64,000 bases of DNA from Arenicola marina (taxonomy: Eukaryota; Annelida; Polychaeta; Arenicolidae), in the NCBI GenBank assembly GCA_964019135.1, contig OZ025256.1, positions 2,418,001 to 2,482,000 of the forward strand. The letters are read 5' to 3'. The notes below the pieces were generated by a model. That model saw nothing but the letters and a program-made list of their open reading frames with translations. It had not been told where the DNA came from and did not search any database. Below are positions 24,381-35,319 of this stretch, in pieces (positions within the stretch are counted from its first letter, which is position 1; every line of letters starts with the position of its first letter). A program made the position numbers and the translations under genes.

Positions 24381-24632
24381 AGTGGCGGGGGCTGACAGTG
24401 GCGGGGCCGAGGGTGGCGGGGGCTGACAGTGGCGGGGGCTGAGAGGGGCGGGGGCTGAGAGTGGCGGGGGCTGAGAGTGGCGGGGGCTGACAGTGGCGGG
24501 GGCTGACAGTGGCGGGGGCTGACAGTGGCGGGGCCGAGAGTGGCGGGGGCTGAGAGTGGCGGGGGCTGACAGTGGCGGGGGCTGACAGTGGCGGGGCCGA
24601 GAGTGGCGGGGCCGAGAGTGGCGGGGGCCGAG

Positions 24633-24780
24633 ATTACAGAGGAGATTACTCCGGGCAATCGATATCCTATTAATGGCCCGCTCTCCCTGCTCTCACTAAT
24701 CCAAATGACCAGACCCGGGCGTCAAATCGATCCCCGGGCTGTAACAGGGGTCTGGGGGCCGCGCTTTAATCGCAAACCAC
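24633..24780 (+). repeat. Flank segment, terminal copy at the array edge
   Basis: The same segment with a few differences (ATTACAGAGGAGATTACTCC). After GCAAACCAC it runs into unique DNA (ACCCCCATCCTC) instead of satellite, so this copy marks the original right border. Confidence 0.92.
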
Positions 24781-26104
24781 ACCCCCATCCTCTACCCACC
24801 CCACTCCAAATGCCATCTTCTTTCGACTAACCCACCAACCCCCTCTGATGCACTTTTCCCTTGCATTCTTGATTAGCCAGTTACCTCTCTCGTAAACAAA
24901 TCCCTCCCAATTACCCCTCCACCCCACCCCCCCCCCGCACAATATTTGATAATTTCTTAGGTCGGATACTTATTGAGTCAGCTTACAACTTCTTGGAACC
25001 TCTTCTCCCATGCTCTAGCCTCCCTTTTCTAGTCGTATCCCTGGTTCAGAAAGAAGTCACCCTTCTACTGCAGGTTGTAGCACCCATGCTGTTTTTGTCA
25101 ACACAATCACATAAGAAGTGCATTATCGCAACTTCCAACTCTCGCTCTTGCACTCAGCCTCATACATCATCGTGCGCCTCTGTTGGCCACTATACTCCGC
25201 CATCATATGACTCTTGGGCCAAGTGAAAGGACTCATTGAAAACAACAAAAACATGGTTTTCTCAAATTAAAGAAACTTAAAAATCAATACATTTCCCCTG
25301 AAAGTCATAAAAGACGCAAAGAACTAAATTTCCGGCTGGCGCTGAAGAGAACTGAAACAAAGACATGACGGTACCAGCGGGGGTGAGGGGTGGGGTAGGG
25401 GGGGGGGGATGGGGGGGTGGTCGTGGGGCGGGACGCTGCGATAAAAGGAAGACCGACCCTAACACATATCAGTGATATCTCGCCTCAGAGAAGTCGTGGC
25501 AATAACCAAGCGGGAAAGGTCTACAATGACAGCATTAGGAGGACACTGCCACGATTTACCTGTAAGGAATTTTGCACTAACGTTCAAATAATTCGGTGTG
25601 GTGTGAATTTGACTGTAATGTTACCACGTTAGCAAGATTTTAATCACGGTAACATATCCCAAATTGGCTGATAAACACCAAACGCTCCGCCTTTAAGCGT
25701 TGAAAGTATTTTTTTTTTACAAAAATGGAAGCTTTAAGCCGGTGAGTGCAAATTCGTCAAGTTAACGATATAGCATACCAAATTAATAACAGGAGAAATG
25801 AATGCGTTAACAATGCAAAAATAAAATTATAATAAATTAAACACAAGCTATAATACAAAGCACTGCAAACGGCATGTCGCACACTATATATAATAAGTAT
25901 ACATGAAAGTGGAGATGCGGTGCGGCCTAATGAATATGACATTTCAAATCAAAACGCGGAAATAGTGAAGAACCTCACGGCCCAGATATGGATACCCGAG
26001 ACCAGGGGACGAGACTTGAGGAGGAAATGTGAGGCGTGACTTGAGGGCGAGACTTAAGGCGAGACTAAACAGCGACACTGGAGGGCGATATTCGGGGTAC
26101 TCAC
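24781..26104. other. Intronic DNA next to exon 3
   Basis: C-rich then AT-rich unique sequence with a poly-C tract (about 24928) and a poly-G tract (about 25398). No further cassette exon or mobile element recognised. Confidence 0.6.
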
Positions 26105-26253
26105 GCGTCCGACTCTTTGATGTTCTGCAGTCCCTGCTTAAGGTCGTGTTTGATCTCCACCATGGGTGTGATCCCGAGCTTCTTCTTGAGCTCAGAGGAC
26201 TGATAGACCTTGGCGGACAGCACGGTGCGCAGAGTCGAGATCTCCTCCTCCAG
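26105..26253 (-). CDS. TPD52-family gene, exon 3 (D52 coiled coil)
   Basis: This is the diagnostic exon of the gene. The acceptor is ccgccag|CTGGAGG and the donor GACGC|gtgagt; the length is 149 nt and the phases are 0 in, 2 out. It encodes LEEEISTLRTVLSAK, then SSELKKKLGITPMVEIKHDL and QGLQNIKESDA. Against human TPD52 (from memory: VEEEIQTLSQVLAAKEKHLAEIKR, then KLGINSLQELKQNIAKGW) the register is colinear without gaps, with the heptad leucines kept and KLGI conserved. The region forms the dimerising coiled coil of the family. The downstream phase (GC plus G of the next exon) gives Ala-Tyr, the same junction as SAYKKT in vertebrates. Downstream lies a very large intron that holds the 9-kb G-rich satellite. 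Confidence 0.93.
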
Positions 26254-26735
26254 CTGGCGGGGGGAGGGGGGACGACAAACCGGAGATCAGTATCAGTACC
26301 AGAGACAGAGTGGGGGGGGGAGGCAAGCCAGGCGGGTCACCAGGGACGGAAGATGGGGAGAGTGGGAGGGGGGGGGGGGGGAGCCAACGGACAGAGAGGG
26401 GATAAGGAGGGGGGTAAATATATGTATATATATGACACATTGAATTAAGTGTCTAGTTATGTGTTTTGTACACATGTTATGAACATATTTTTTTAATAGA
26501 AATACATAATGAAAAATAATTACCGCATATGGCAGTAGAAAAGAAATCGCTTTATTACTGGCTTATACTCCTCTACACTTAAAACAATGTGCGATGCCAA
26601 TGTGCTAGGCGGCAATATTGTCTCTATTGCGGCAATAGTCAACCACATAGTGTTGGGCAGAACCACCTTAAGGGAGGACGAGTGAAAGACACAAGAAGCA
26701 CAACGGCAGAAAGAAAAACGTCACTGGGAAGGGTT
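26254..26735. other. Intronic DNA between exon 3 and the SINE
   Basis: G-rich tracts (26310-26410), a short TATATG run and unique AT-rich sequence. Nothing further recognised. Confidence 0.6.
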
Positions 26736-26749
26736 AAGTGTAAAGCGGT

Positions 26750-27001
26750 CGGTTGGCTATTCAGGACGCTTTAACCACTTTTGATCATATCGCGTCCATG
26801 GGAGGAGGAATGGAGAGTGGAGCCATGTCTCCGGGGGTAATCCCCTACTCTTTGCGAAGAAAGACATGGGATCTTTATCCTGCGACCACACAGACATGGC
26901 CACAGCAGGGCTCGAACCACCGACCAACGTGCCGTTAGGCTCTCAGGTGACCAGACACTCAATGCGAGCGCTCTAGCCCACTGAGATGTCGCGCCGGCCC
27001 C
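26750..27001 (-). mobile_element. tRNA-derived SINE family 1, full copy with target-site duplication
   Basis: A full-length minus-strand copy: head with A and B boxes near 26910-26995, tail ending in the GCGTCCTGAATA type. It is flanked by a perfect 14-bp duplication, AAGTGTAAAGCGGT, at 26736-26749 and 27002-27015. It lies in the TPD52 intron between exons 2 and 3. Short frames in it are not genes. Confidence 0.92.
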
Positions 27002-27403
27002 AAGTGTAAAGCGGTGCCATGTACCTGTGAATAACCTTTAGCTTAACGAAACACGACACGGGTAAGTTCACCCTGGACAGGCAGAGGCTTTGGTACATCG
27101 GGGGCGCGAACTCGCAAAAACTCCGATAGAATAGTTTGTTTGGCGGATGGCACAGCCCACCCGACCAAGCACAGAGGAAGTGAAAGAGTGGTTTAATAAA
27201 CAGTAATGGAGCGGTCAGCTCCGCGAAAGAGGGGCCAAAAAGAAGCAAAACGGAGCCAGAAAGGGAACACGCGAATTGAAGAAAATAGGGGAGGGGACGG
27301 CGAGGGATGGGGTGGTGATGGGCGCAGTATTCCACCCACCTCGAATTGAAGGGAATAGGGGACGGGGTAAAGGGAGGGGGGGGGGGCGCAGTATTCCACC
27401 CAC

Positions 27404-27528
27404 CTTGGCCAGCTCTGACCTGTACTCCTCCTCCTGTCTGGCTCGTTCCACGGGGTCCATGTCTCGACTGGCCGCCGCATTGTCGTAATCCGGCGACGCC
27501 GTCTCGATGGTGTCGTAAAAACTGTCGT
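27404..27528 (-). CDS. TPD52-family gene, exon 2 (start of the D52 homology region)
   Basis: The acceptor is tactgttgcag|ACGAC and the donor is GCCAAG|gtgggt. The exon has 125 nt, entering in phase 1 and leaving in phase 0. It encodes an acidic stretch with a Tyr-rich segment (DSFYDTIETASPDY) followed by DPVERARQEEEYRSELAK. The last residues match the E-E-L-R-R-E-L-A-K that opens the D52 coiled coil in vertebrates. An internal ATG (MDPVE) also has a good context (GACATGG). It could start a short isoform of ordinary D52 length that does not use the long first exon. D52 proteins are small cytoplasmic coiled-coil adaptors that homo- and heterodimerise and act in membrane trafficking and lipid storage. 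Confidence 0.85.
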
Positions 27529-27752
27529 CTGCAACAGTAAAAAAAAAGGCGCGAAATGACAGAAGGCCCATCGGGAGAGCGCTTCTAGCGCTGCCCCTGG
27601 AGGCACTGGCTGCAGGCTGCAGGCTGTAACCAGCGGAGGAATCAGCACCGCCGACACGAAAACAGACACGGGCAATTTGATGAACTTTCAGTGACGACTG
27701 ACACGATATGGCACGTCGTCTTGCATTTGTCCCTGCTGTGACGCTATAAAAT

Positions 27753-27985
27753 ACTACTCACAATTTGCTAAGGATCACCTCTATCTGAGTGTATAACAGG
27801 TGACTCGGTAATTCTACTATATAATACAACGACGTTTGCCTTTACCATGCATGGTGGCACACGAGTAACAGATTTGGACACAGATTGGGGAAGGTTTATC
27901 TGTATTATTAGTAGAGTTACACAGTCATTTGTTATAGACTCAGATATCTCTGCATAGAGGTGATCCTTAGCAAATTGTGAGTAGT
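27753..27985. mobile_element. 233-bp MITE, nearly palindromic
   Basis: The ends are perfect inverted repeats of 32 bp, beginning ACTACTCACAATTTGCTAAG. Beyond them the arms stay similar inward, apart from a 10-bp insertion in the right arm (GCAGAGATAT). The CTCACAA-type ends recall Tc1/mariner-related MITEs, but the superfamily is unsure. It lies in the TPD52 intron between exons 1 and 2. Confidence 0.88.
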
Positions 27986-27989
27986 GTAC

Positions 27990-29186
27990 ATGAACCAATG
28001 TTTATTGCCTAAAACAATTGCCAAACTAAACTTCCTGCTTCCTTTAACGACACCAACGCCCGTCAAAATGATTCCTTTGTTTTAAAGGAATGAACTTCAA
28101 GCATTAGATGATTATTACTAATTAAACCTAATGCTTCTTCCAGAAAAAGGCTTTTACAGAAAATTGGGGTTCAGATGTGTGGCGGCATGTTTAGAGGATC
28201 TGCTCGGATCTCACACTGACTGTATGGCTCTCAAGGAGGTGGAACACTTCAAGAGGGGGAAGGTTCATCCCAGCTCCTAGTGCTACAGGAAGTCAGCGGT
28301 GGCGCCGGGCGCTGCTTGTACGGGGGACAGCTGAATACACGGCATTCCGACCATCGCTGGACTCTCCACTGGAGTGATTAGGTAAGAAGGCCACACGCTA
28401 TAGAGGCCGCCGTCCCCTACCCCTCACCTCCCAACATCCCGTCCCCCCGACCGGCGATAAGACCGGATGCTGCCACGGTCTACACTGAATCCAGGGTGGA
28501 GTCACGTGTCTTACGGCGGTATGTTCAGGGTCTACCACTCCACCCAGAGATCGCTACCGGCTGACCTGGATAATAAGAATAACACTCCCCCCCACCCCCC
28601 TCCCCAATGCCTCTCCCACCTCCCTGAGGGTGTGAAGAATGCTATCGCTGCCACACCCTGCAGCCTTCCTCTCATAGCGTCTGCGATGTCGGTCTTATTT
28701 CCTTCCTACCACATTTTCTATGGCCACCGTAAGCATCTGGCGTGTTTTGTCATGTGCCACTCAAGTCACGAATTTTCCTTGATATGAGGGTAGTTTTCTT
28801 TCATTCCCCACTGAATTCTCCCCCAATGGAACCACGGGGGGAAGGGGGGGCAAAGTGATTGGATGGAAGAAACGAGAGTGGGTATTAGTAGGTGCGAGCG
28901 GGTGAGGGAATGGCTGGGTGGAGAGGGGTAGGGGGCGGGGCGGCTCCGTTTATGGGGAGGGGGAGGAGTGGGGGCGGCTCCATATGTGGGGAGGGAGGGA
29001 GGAGGGGGCACGTCGGTATATGGAAAGTGAAGAGAATAATGAGAATGCGCGAGAATGCAGAGGAGCGTGGAGCTATTTCGGAGGAAATGAAATGGAAGTG
29101 AATGGGAGCATGGGCGAAAATAGGAATGTTGATATGGACGTGCGGGGAGAACGGTGAAAGAGCATAGACGGCATAAAGAAGGTGGT
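27990..29186. other. Intronic DNA, partly G-rich
   Basis: Unique sequence to about 28850, then a GA/G-rich stretch (28870-29160) that yields spurious frames on both strands. Confidence 0.6.
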
Positions 29187-29726
29187 GGCGACTATGGCCT
29201 CTGGGAGCCCCTGTGAGAGACCTGGAGGGCTGCAGACACTTACCCTGGCGACTATGGCCTCTGGGAGCCCCTGTGAGAGACCTGGAGGGCTGCAGACACT
29301 CACCCTGGCGACTATGGCCTCTGGGAGCCCTATGAGAGACCTGGAGGGTTGCAGACACTCACCCTGGCGACTATGGCCTATGGGAGCCCTAAGAGAGACC
29401 TAGAGGGCTGCAGACACTCATCCTGGCGACTATGGCCTCTGGGAACCCCTGTGAGAGACCTAGAGGGCTGCAGACACTCACCCTGGCGACTATGGCCTCT
29501 GGGAGCCCCTGTGAGAGACCTAGAGGGCGGCAGACACTCACCCTGGCGACTATGGCCTCTGGGAGCCCCTGTGAGAGACCTAGAGGGCTGCAGACACTCA
29601 CCCTGGCGACTATGGCATCTGGGAACCCCTGTGAGAGACCTAGAGGGCTGCAGACACTCACCCTGGCGACTATGGCCTCTGGGAGCCCCTGTGAGACCCC
29701 TAGAGGGCTGCAGACACTCACCCTGA
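29187..29726 (+). repeat. 60-bp minisatellite
   Basis: Nine units starting GGCGACTATGGCCTCTGGGA and including GACCTAGAGGGCTGCAGACA. The length, a multiple of three, keeps frames open on both strands. It lies in the TPD52 intron. Confidence 0.95.
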
Positions 29727-31588
29727 CAGACGGTCGGTGGGTGGCAGTCTCATTGGGGACATGTACGTACACGAGAAACAGACACTGATGCACTTCATGC
29801 AGAGGATAAACCCTCGCCGTCAGGCCCAGTGTTACAAAGAACTCTCGGCTTATGCAAATTACACAACGAAAACTCGAACCGAAGTGCATTGAGAACCCGA
29901 GAGCACAGTCGGCCTTGACGATCGATCGATCGCTGTGACCTCGTCCTCGGCACCGGGCAACCGTTGTGGTCCCTCCTCGATCACCCAATCCCTACCCCCA
30001 CCCCCCTATCCTCCCTAGCCGCCCACCCACCATCGCTGTCTCTTAAGCTGCCAGATCTAGTGCATCCAGACTACCACCCCCACCCCCACCCCCACCAACG
30101 CCGCCGCCTCCCAACCTCCCAACCAGCGTGTATAGTAAGCGTTCACCCTACACCACCACCCACCCGAGGAACCTTTCCCTCTCAAAGGTGTCGTCTTCAA
30201 TGTTATCGCACCACCAACCATGGACAGGGTACCACCAGGGGGGCGGGGGGTTGAGGAGGATGGGGGGGGGGGTGAGGAGGTGGGTTGAGGAGGGGGGGGG
30301 GGCAACCATGGACCAAGGGACAGGCTACGACCAGTGGGGCGGGAGGCTCAGGAAGAGTGGGGGAGGGTGAGGAGGGGGGAGAGAGGAGGGGAGGGGGGTA
30401 TCCATGGTGAAGGGTTCCTCCCATGCCTATAGTCCTGCCCGCTGAGGGACCACCGCATACCATCTCTCTGGTGGGGCGGTGGGGCATGGGGTTGTGGGGG
30501 GCAGGGTGGGGTTGGGGTGGGGAGGACGTGAGGATGGAGAGAGGACGTGAAGCGGAGATCAGACTGACAAAGTGGGGCACTTTATGCTCCGTTTATCAGG
30601 GTTATTGTGACGAAAGAGCTTCCCGAGGCAGATGTTCTTCAACGTGCCACTGAGCTGGATGGATAAAGTCAACGGGAGGCGGCGAAACAGACCCCGCCAC
30701 TTCACAACCCACTGCCACACAAGCCGCGCTCCTCAAACCATGGTGCGTAGTCTTCAAATAAACTTTCACTAGCTCGTTGTTTTTAGGACCGCTGATAACT
30801 ATACCACTTTTTGTCGTTTTGGTTATGGTTAAGATGCTTTCGCCAAAGCCTCCCCTTCCGTTCCCTTGTTAGCGGTCTCCCAATCCCTTTCCCCTTGATC
30901 TCCTACCCACACCTTCCCCTATTATCGCCTTCTTTCCTATCAATTCCCCCCATTATCGCCTCCCCTATCCCTTTCACCAGTATTTCCTTCCCTACGCTTT
31001 CCCCTGTGATCTTCTTCCCTATCTCTTCCCCCATAAAATCCTTTCCAATGCCTCCCACCAGTCTTGCCCAAAAAGTTCGTTACTTTCTCCTTTCCTATTC
31101 TATCTCAATTCTCACCTTCAGCAGTGTCGCATCCCTCAGTTTTTCTCAAGCCCTACCCCTGATTTTATTCTCTTCCCTTCATAATTCTTCCTTGGTTTCC
31201 ACTGAACAGACAGACTATATTTAGTACGTGTCAGTTTGTGGTTTATATAACTGGGGAACCTTCTCAACTCAGCTGGTATAAGCGGGTTCAGCAGAAGACA
31301 GGTCATGGATTCAAACGTCGAAAGGCCAATATATAGCTATACTATAAGGCTGTACTATACTATGCTAAAGCCGATCACCTAATGCGGATCGCCGAAGTGA
31401 ACACATACATTACCCATCCGATTACTGTATCGTAAACTGTATAAATACATATGCATGGGCATTGTACCCGAAGTACTGAGTAAACATCACACTAGTAATG
31501 CGGATCCTCATACATCATATATCATACATACATCAGTCGCTGAACAGCAGCCAATGAACAAACTGATTCATGACACGCCAACACTTTT
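29727..31588. other. Intronic DNA with simple repeats
   Basis: C-rich (30060-30110) and G-rich (30235-30400) stretches, a CT-rich pyrimidine stretch (30890-31160), and a weak tRNA-like piece near 31268-31320 (CTCAGCTGGTATAAGCGGGT). No gene seen. Confidence 0.55.
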
Positions 31589-31592
31589 TTAA

Positions 31593-31982
31593 AGTTGCAT
31601 GTGGAGTTGTTTAGCTGTTTTTGAATGCCAAATTTGCGTATAAGAACACAAACCTAAGGCCTTAAGCTTCATAACAGACAATAAACACCTACCATATCGC
31701 TCACCAATTATCTGCCAATGAGCAGTTTCAAATTCATGAATTGTCCGCCGCAAAAATGAAAACTTGTGCTGATTTGAAACGTCATAAACGTGTGTACACA
31801 AGTCGTTTACCGGTGCCACCGACAGGGGGCCCAAGCGCTAAATTATATGAGACAATAGAAGCGTCCGGAGCGCCACTTTTTCTTTGGCGGTGGCCGTTGA
31901 CACTGCTTGTGGTCAAAGGTAACATTTCCTGTTTATGTTTATCTTGGTACAGCCGTTGCAACGGTCAGCTCCACATGTAACT
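31593..31982. mobile_element. 390-bp MITE with TTAA target duplication
   Basis: Inverted ends AGTTGCATGTGGAGTTG and (reversed right end) AGTTACATGTGGAGCTG, flanked on both sides by TTAA (31589-31592 and 31983-31986). TTAA targets are typical of piggyBac-like and a few other superfamilies. No coding capacity. Confidence 0.85.
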
Positions 31983-32176
31983 TTAAGCTTAATTATATGG
32001 TGAGCGATGGGTGGTTTAGTCTCCCTCACTCTCAAGAGGACAAGAGGAATACCATTTCCTGGAGCAGTGATCTAGACGGATGAGAAGGCACATATCCAGG
32101 AGCGGTCATGGTGGGAGAGGCTGGAGGCTGGTCGTATGAATGCGACCAGGCGGGAAGATTGCTTGTACATGATTGT

Positions 32177-32370
32177 ATATTCAGGACGCTCTGACAACTT
32201 TTGGTCATATCGCGTCGAAAGAAGGGAGAGTGTAGCCATGTCCCGGGGGGTAAGCCCCTACTCTTTGCGAAGAAGGGCATGGAATCTTTATCCTGCGACC
32301 ACACAGACAGACATGGCCGCAGCGGGGCGCAAACCACCGATCCACGTGCCGTTAGGCTCTCAGGTGGCCA
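32177..32370 (-). mobile_element. tRNA-derived SINE family 1, head-truncated copy
   Basis: Tail and body are present (TATATTCAGGACGCTCTGAC through GGCTCTCAGGTGGCCA); the A-box part of the head is missing. It lies in the TPD52 intron between exons 1 and 2. Confidence 0.85.
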
Positions 32371-32399
32371 CCAGGCTGGCAGAGGAAGGATGCCAAGGG

Positions 32400-33152
32400 G
32401 TGCGGGTTAAATACAATGGAATGAGGACCTTCCGATGAAACAGATGGCCGCGTAAATTCTCGTAATTACATTTGGGGGCCATGCCAATGGCCATGTGAGA
32501 GCAGTGCCACGCAGCGGCACTTTGCAGCAATGTGAGTGCAGTTGGCGGGGCCACGTAGATCGGATGAAGTGGGTGGCTGTGTGTGTGTGGTAGTGGGTCT
32601 GTGAGGGAGACACGGCAAGTGAGAGGCTGTCTCTCCCAGCCCCGGATCGCGGCATCAATCAGGAGCAGCTCATCCCAGAGGTCGTGGCCTAAGTACATGG
32701 CATCTTAAGGGCGGCGGCGGCGAGGTCATGACCTCAAGGCAGGCGGCCCCGGAAATGGGCTTACCATTCGCCCACCTTCAAATCCAACGGGTGCTTACGT
32801 CGCACTCCATTTAGACCGCATTTAGAGGAGAGGCTCCTGTGATCGCTGCCGGCGAAGAGGACGCCCGCGAGAGTGGCGGACCGCAACATCCATCGCTGAA
32901 TGAGGGCCACAACTTGAATGGCCGCCCTTAGAGCAACCGGCAAGGATTGGCCATCGGGAAGTGGAATGTTGGGGGGGGGGGGGGGGCGGACGGGGGCATC
33001 CTAGCTCATTTGGCAATCGGACTGAGCTGCAGACCAACAAACCATGACTTTCGAAGCCTTGGACCGGCTTCTGGGGCATGTTTCATCAATCCCGATGTAA
33101 TTGGGTACGGGATGCCATCCGTACATGGTGAGGACCGATATAAGGATAGTTC
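32400..33152. other. Intronic DNA without a recognised feature
   Basis: Unique-looking, GC-moderate sequence with one poly-G tract (32970-32987). Confidence 0.55.
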
Positions 33153-33275
33153 CCGATCCTGGTCACGGCACCATGATCCCGGTCACGGCAGCATGGCCCT
33201 GGTCACGGCACTCTGATCCTGGTCACGGCACCATAAACTCGGTCACCGAACCCGGATCCCGGTCATCGCATTATA
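33153..33275 (+). repeat. 20-bp minisatellite
   Basis: About six degenerate units of GATCCTGGTCACGGCACCAT. Confidence 0.85.
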
Positions 33276-33809
33276 TCAATATATGAGGGATGTTCCGCGC
33301 ACTTCTTCTGAGAACTCAACCACCGACCCTTCCTTGGCCACGAGCTACAAGCAAAATGTCAACGGTGGCGCCATATAACCTATATCTCCAGTAAGAAGTT
33401 AGAAGTCGAGCCGGGACGAGAACGTTTATCATCAAACTCGATAGCTCGAGCACAGTCCGAAAGGATGAACGAATGCAGCTGCGTTCATCGGGCCTGGTGG
33501 GTGGGGCTTCACGGTAAGGCTAAAGGGTCGGGCTGCATTGTAAGCTGGAAGTGGAGCTCAGAGGAGGAGTTGGCTTCAGTGGGGGTCGGGCTATATATGG
33601 GAACGTCTGCGGGGAGTAAATGATCAGGCTATAAGGGCATGTACACAGTCTGCAGGGTGCCGAAGAAGGGCAATGCTGCGGGATGGGGATGTACGGTTGA
33701 CCCGAGTGTCGAGGGCAATCCGTATTGGAACGGCTGATGGGTGAGATTAAAGGCTGGAAGAGCCAGTGGGACTTAGGGGCCAGGCCAAGTTGGAGGGTGC
33801 GGCGGGCGG

Positions 33810-34030
33810 GATGGGGCAAAGGGGGTGTGGGCGACGGGGGTGGGGTTGAGTGGTTGGGCGATGGGGGTGGGGAGGGGGAGTAGTGGGGCGACGGGGGTCA
33901 ATTTGAGTGATTGGGCTATAGGGGTGGGGTGAGTGGTTGGGTGACGGAGGTGGGTTTGAGTCGTTGGGTGACGGAGGTGGGGCTGAGTGGTTGGGCGATA
34001 GGGGTGGGGTTGAGTCAACGGTAGTTGCGG
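33810..34030 (+). repeat. Degenerate G-rich minisatellite
   Basis: Irregular units of GGTGGGGTTGAGTGGTTGGG with CGATGGG/TGACGGA variants. Proline-rich frames on the minus strand are by-products. Confidence 0.8.
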
Positions 34031-34910
34031 GGAGGGGGGGAGGGGTGGTGATACCCCCAGCGGGCAAGCTGGGGTGATACATAGCGCCATCACCATTACC
34101 GCTCCGTTAGGGACTCCCAACCACGAGACTTTTTCCTAGAAGGACCCCCCCCCCCCATCCTGAGATCCTTAATGTCCGGCGGGACTATCGCGGGGTGTCG
34201 ATAGGGCCTAAAGCCAGTCACTCGGCGCCAATTAATGTATTCCTGCGCGGAGAGCTCCCCGAAGGCAGCGACGAGACGGGGATCCATAATGCAGAGTTAG
34301 CGGGAACGGACGGACTGACTGGCCGGAGAACTCAGCACTAGGCCTTGCGCATAGAACACCCAAAAAAAGAGGCCTCTACGATAGAAGGATGCCGACGGAG
34401 CCGGGATGGATAGTGCATGCCTCCCTTGTGCCATGAGCTTCCTCGCCATGTCCAGAAAACTGAGGCACTAGGATGGATAACGTGTTTAGGCTGAGGCCGC
34501 TGTGGCTTGGAGGAGGGGTCGTGGAGAGGGAACGGGGGAGGGGTCGGGGTCGGGGTCGGGAAATATAGACGGGGGCGTGGGGGGGGGGATCGCGGGATTG
34601 GGGGCGGGGGGCACCACCTGCGCATCGACCACATTATAGTTACTTTGGATACAGATTAGGCCACCTGTTGTGCACAGTAAAGCTAAAGTGAGACGTGAAT
34701 CCACTGATACGAGGAGATGAACGGAGGATTGGGAGAATCGCTCGGTGAACTTACCAACAATTTTATTTAACTAATAATAACGCAGATTATTGGCGAAGTC
34801 AAGATTTAGCAGTTACATGTATTTCCTGACTGATATTCTTCACACTTAAAAAATAAATAAAACACGAGGCAAGAATAAGAGGCAAAGACACCGGCAAATT
34901 GGGGACTAAT
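34031..34910. other. Intronic DNA without a recognised feature
   Basis: Contains a poly-C tract (34147) and a GGGGTC run (34540-34560). No exon with D52 similarity. Confidence 0.5.
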
Positions 34911-34918
34911 TATATGGT

Positions 34919-35062
34919 CCTAATTGGCTAGGATGTGAGCCTAACAAAGACCCTGCTATAATCCTAATTGGCTAGGATGTGAGCCTAACAAAGACCCTGC
35001 TAACGTCCTAATTGGCTAGGATGTATGCCTAAAAAAGACCCTGCTATAGTCCTAATTGGCTT
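34919..35062 (+). repeat. 44-bp tandem repeat
   Basis: A little over three units starting CCTAATTGGCTAGGATGTGA at 34919, 34963, 35007 and 35051. Confidence 0.93.
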
Positions 35063-35319
35063 GAAGATGAATGAAGCACGAACCCCTAAATTCTCATTTC
35101 AAGGTATGATGTGACATTGGGGCATCTCACAACAAACAGCGGACAGAGACACCCTGGGGAACACACTATCAATGTGTGACACCGGGTTCAAACCATTTAT
35201 GTTCGTCGTTTGACTCCTGGATGTCTGGGCAACGATAACCCCCAATCCCCTACTACTTGAGTGGGGAGTTTCATGCACACAACACACGGACACGGACCAC
35301 CTTTTTTTTTATTGATTAC

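Larger units (their letters stand above)
15601..24630 (+). repeat. 9-kb G-rich 16-bp satellite with nested higher-order repeats
   Basis: Some 560 units of GTGGCGGGGGCTGAGA (15-17 bp; variants CCGAGA, CTGACA, GGTGAGA). G runs of five recur every 11 bases on the plus strand. The rare marker GGGAGCCGAGCG occurs at about 17933, 18348, 18761, then 20214, 20628, 21042, giving periods of about 414 and 2281 bp. It lies in the TPD52 intron downstream of exon 3. Open frames in it (60-110 codons) are not genes. Confidence 0.97.

Noticed and set aside
15954-24830. Glycine-rich frames such as AGAESGGGREWRG
   Set aside because: Translation of the G-rich satellite; its 15-17-bp units shift frame constantly.
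25540-25580. Extra cassette exon near 25571 (CTTACAG|GTAAATC on the minus strand)
   Set aside because: The required phase gives an immediate TAA stop and there is no family similarity.
29187-29988. Frames of 120-200 codons around 29.4 kb
   Set aside because: Generated by the 60-bp repeat, whose length is a multiple of three.
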